Assembly: GCA_021789355.1 (NCBI GenBank)
Contig: JAJYJR010000350.1
Location: 1-6,347, forward strand
Length of the DNA: 6,347 nt
Direction of reading: 5' to 3'
From: Chloroflexota bacterium
GTDB lineage: Bacteria > Chloroflexota > Limnocylindria > Limnocylindrales > CSP1-4
Shown one piece after another: positions 5,580 to 6,347 of the stretch. The notes beneath the pieces were generated by a model that was given only the letters and a program-made list of their open reading frames with translations, did no database searches and was not told the DNA's origin. Position numbers and translations under genes: made by a program. Each line of letters begins with the position of its first letter. Position 1 is the first letter of the stretch.

Positions 5580-6115
5580 CGCCTCGATTCAAGACCAGCG
5601 CCGCGCTGCACCACCGTCCCCATCGGTGCGTTTGGGGACTGCCATGCTGCGTGTTGACGGCGGTTCTCTTGGGCGCGTGTGGGGGCGCTGGGCCGCCAGC
5701 ACTTCAATCGCAACCCTCCATCGGGCACCAAGGAAGCTCCATCGGTTCACCAGGAGCTCTCTCGCAGACGCCGGTTCCGTCGGCGGCAGGCGCCAACTGC
5801 CCGAAGGAGGCGCCTCTCCCCCTTAGACCTGACGCGAGGCAGGCCGCAATCGCGGCGGTTGAGGCAACCGTCACGACGGCATACGAGAACATCGACACGC
5901 ACGGCTACCGGATCACAGGCGCCTGGCCGGCAGGTTCCCGCAACGATCCGCTGTCTGAGATACCGGGAGCGCTGTGTGGTCAGTTGGTGCGCGAACGAAC
6001 GTGTGTTGTGACCCTGTTCTTCCCCGCGATGCTGCCCAGCGCGGATCTGTCCCAGGGACAGGACTTTGTCGCTGATTTCACGGGCGGCTGGCGTGTGTGG
6101 TTCAGGTATCACTGA
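5567..6115 (+). CDS. Predicted lipoprotein, conserved hypothetical
   Basis: The last operon gene, 182 aa, overlaps the end of the Tat-protein gene by 13 bases, which implies coupling. A basic N-terminus (R7, K9, R17, R20) and a hydrophobic stretch at about 22-37 lead to the lipobox LLGAC at 34-38, so C38 is the expected lipid-modified residue. A Ser/Pro/Gly-rich linker spans about 39-80. The globular C-terminal part (about 85-182) has a helix-like segment and the well-ordered stretch RERTCVVTLFFPAMLPSADL followed by SQGQDFVADF and GWRVW. It looks like a conserved actinobacterial domain, but I cannot name it. C137 and C146 could form a disulfide. It is probably anchored on the outer face of the membrane. 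The ribosome site (GAGAG, about 10 bases upstream) is weak. Confidence 0.7.
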   Translation: MGGLAPRFKTSAALHHRPHRCVWGLPCCVLTAVLLGACGGAGPPALQSQPSIGHQGSSIGSPGALSQTPVPSAAGANCPKEAPLPLRPDARQAAIAAVEATVTTAYENIDTHGYRITGAWPAGSRNDPLSEIPGALCGQLVRERTCVVTLFFPAMLPSADLSQGQDFVADFTGGWRVWFRYH

Positions 6116-6197
6116 TTACGCGGCCGAAGTGGCAATCGACTGACCGACAGGCTCCTGTTATCCAAGAGACGGAGGCAAGAGACTTGAGCCAGAAGGA

Positions 6198-6211
6198 GGT
6201 CCTTCGGGACC
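6198..6211 (+). terminator. TTCG-tetraloop hairpin, possible operon terminator
   Basis: ggtcc and ggacc form a 5-bp stem closed by c(TTCG)g, the extra-stable UUCG tetraloop in RNA. It lies 83 bases past the lipoprotein stop. There is no T-tract. It may end the envelope operon, or it may belong to the mobile-element-like sequence that follows. A perfect AAGGAGGT at 6193-6200 overlaps the stem but leads no credible gene. Confidence 0.4.
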
Positions 6212-6229
6212 GTGTGGGGAGGAGTGTCC

Positions 6230-6275
6230 GTGGCCGTGAGAAAGTCCCCACTGGTGGCCACGTGAAAGTCCCCAC
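6230..6275 (+). repeat. Tandem 22-bp direct repeats, IS21-like end
   Basis: The units at 6230-6251 and 6254-6275 share gtggcc at the start and aaagtccccac at the end, with 19 of 22 bases identical and a 24-base period. Multiple terminal repeats of this kind are bound by the IS21-family transposase IstA, and sequences of this flavour (gtgaaagtcccca) resemble IS21-type ends as I remember them. A TG at 6225-6226 could be the element tip. The rest of any element would lie beyond the window. Confidence 0.4.
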
Positions 6276-6347
6276 CCTCGATTGACCTGAAGCCACCGGG
6301 GCGAACCCCCCGGGGTTCACGATGACGGTGTTCCTGCCAGTCATCGA

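Larger units (their letters stand above)
6116..6347. other. Operon downstream region, possible IS21-type end
   Basis: No convincing gene is seen in these 232 bases. The stretch holds a TTCG-loop hairpin (6198-6211), two 22-base direct repeats (6230-6275) and a near-palindrome of gaacccc/ggggttc at 6303-6318. An ATG at 6322 has no recognisable protein before the window ends. Confidence 0.4.

Noticed and set aside
6230..6275. CRISPR array
   Set aside because: Only two units, a 2-base gap between them and no spacer-length sequence, so this is a tandem repeat, not repeat-spacer structure.
6102..6344. Minus-strand 80-aa open frame and the ATG at 6322 as genes
   Set aside because: The minus-strand frame simply reads through the direct repeats (VGTF repeated), and the plus-strand ATG has only about eight codons before the window ends with no family match.

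Overview
The window is 6.3 kb of high-GC DNA. GC-rich codon usage, GTG starts, purine-rich ribosome binding sites and actinobacterial-looking lipoprotein and transposase sequences suggest an actinobacterium, possibly a deep-branching or uncultured lineage. That assignment is inference; there is no rRNA or marker gene to fix it.

Layout. (1) Bases 92-1493 hold a complete IS256-family insertion sequence: an intact 408-aa DDE transposase, imperfect terminal inverted repeats and a perfect 8-bp target duplication. (2) Bases 1494-1679 are a non-coding stretch full of overlapping inverted repeats, the last of which probably ends transcription of the SIR2 gene. (3) Bases 1680-2945 on the minus strand encode a stand-alone SIR2-like (SIR2_2-type) NAD-binding protein with its key motifs intact. 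This family is common in NAD-depleting anti-phage systems. (4) Bases 2946-3605 are a long non-coding region between divergent genes, with a strong hairpin and a weak promoter candidate. (5) Bases 3606-6115 on the plus strand hold a tight four-gene operon. Its genes encode a MauE/DoxX-like membrane redox protein with a C-terminal soluble extension; a 145-aa protein with 21 cysteines and the motifs of an RlpA/expansin-type double-psi beta-barrel; a twin-arginine (Tat) secreted protein with two DUF5666-like beta-domains; and a lipoprotein. (6) Bases 6116-6347 hold no clear gene, but contain a TTCG-loop hairpin and two 22-base direct repeats at 24-base spacing that look like the end of an IS21-type element.

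How the genes may work together. The four-gene operon is the most interesting part. Family knowledge links MauE-type membrane proteins to maturation of the disulfide-rich methylamine dehydrogenase light chain, and here a MauE-like gene is translationally coupled (ATGA overlap) to an extremely cysteine-rich protein. I infer a cell-envelope module in which the membrane protein helps oxidise or mature the cysteine-rich barrel, which then acts outside the membrane with the Tat-exported protein and the lipoprotein. The barrel protein has no visible signal peptide, so its route out, possibly piggy-back export with the Tat protein, is an open question. The SIR2 gene is a separate, divergently transcribed unit. 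The IS lies just beyond its 3' end, where a partner gene such as HerA would be expected in a two-gene SIR2 system.
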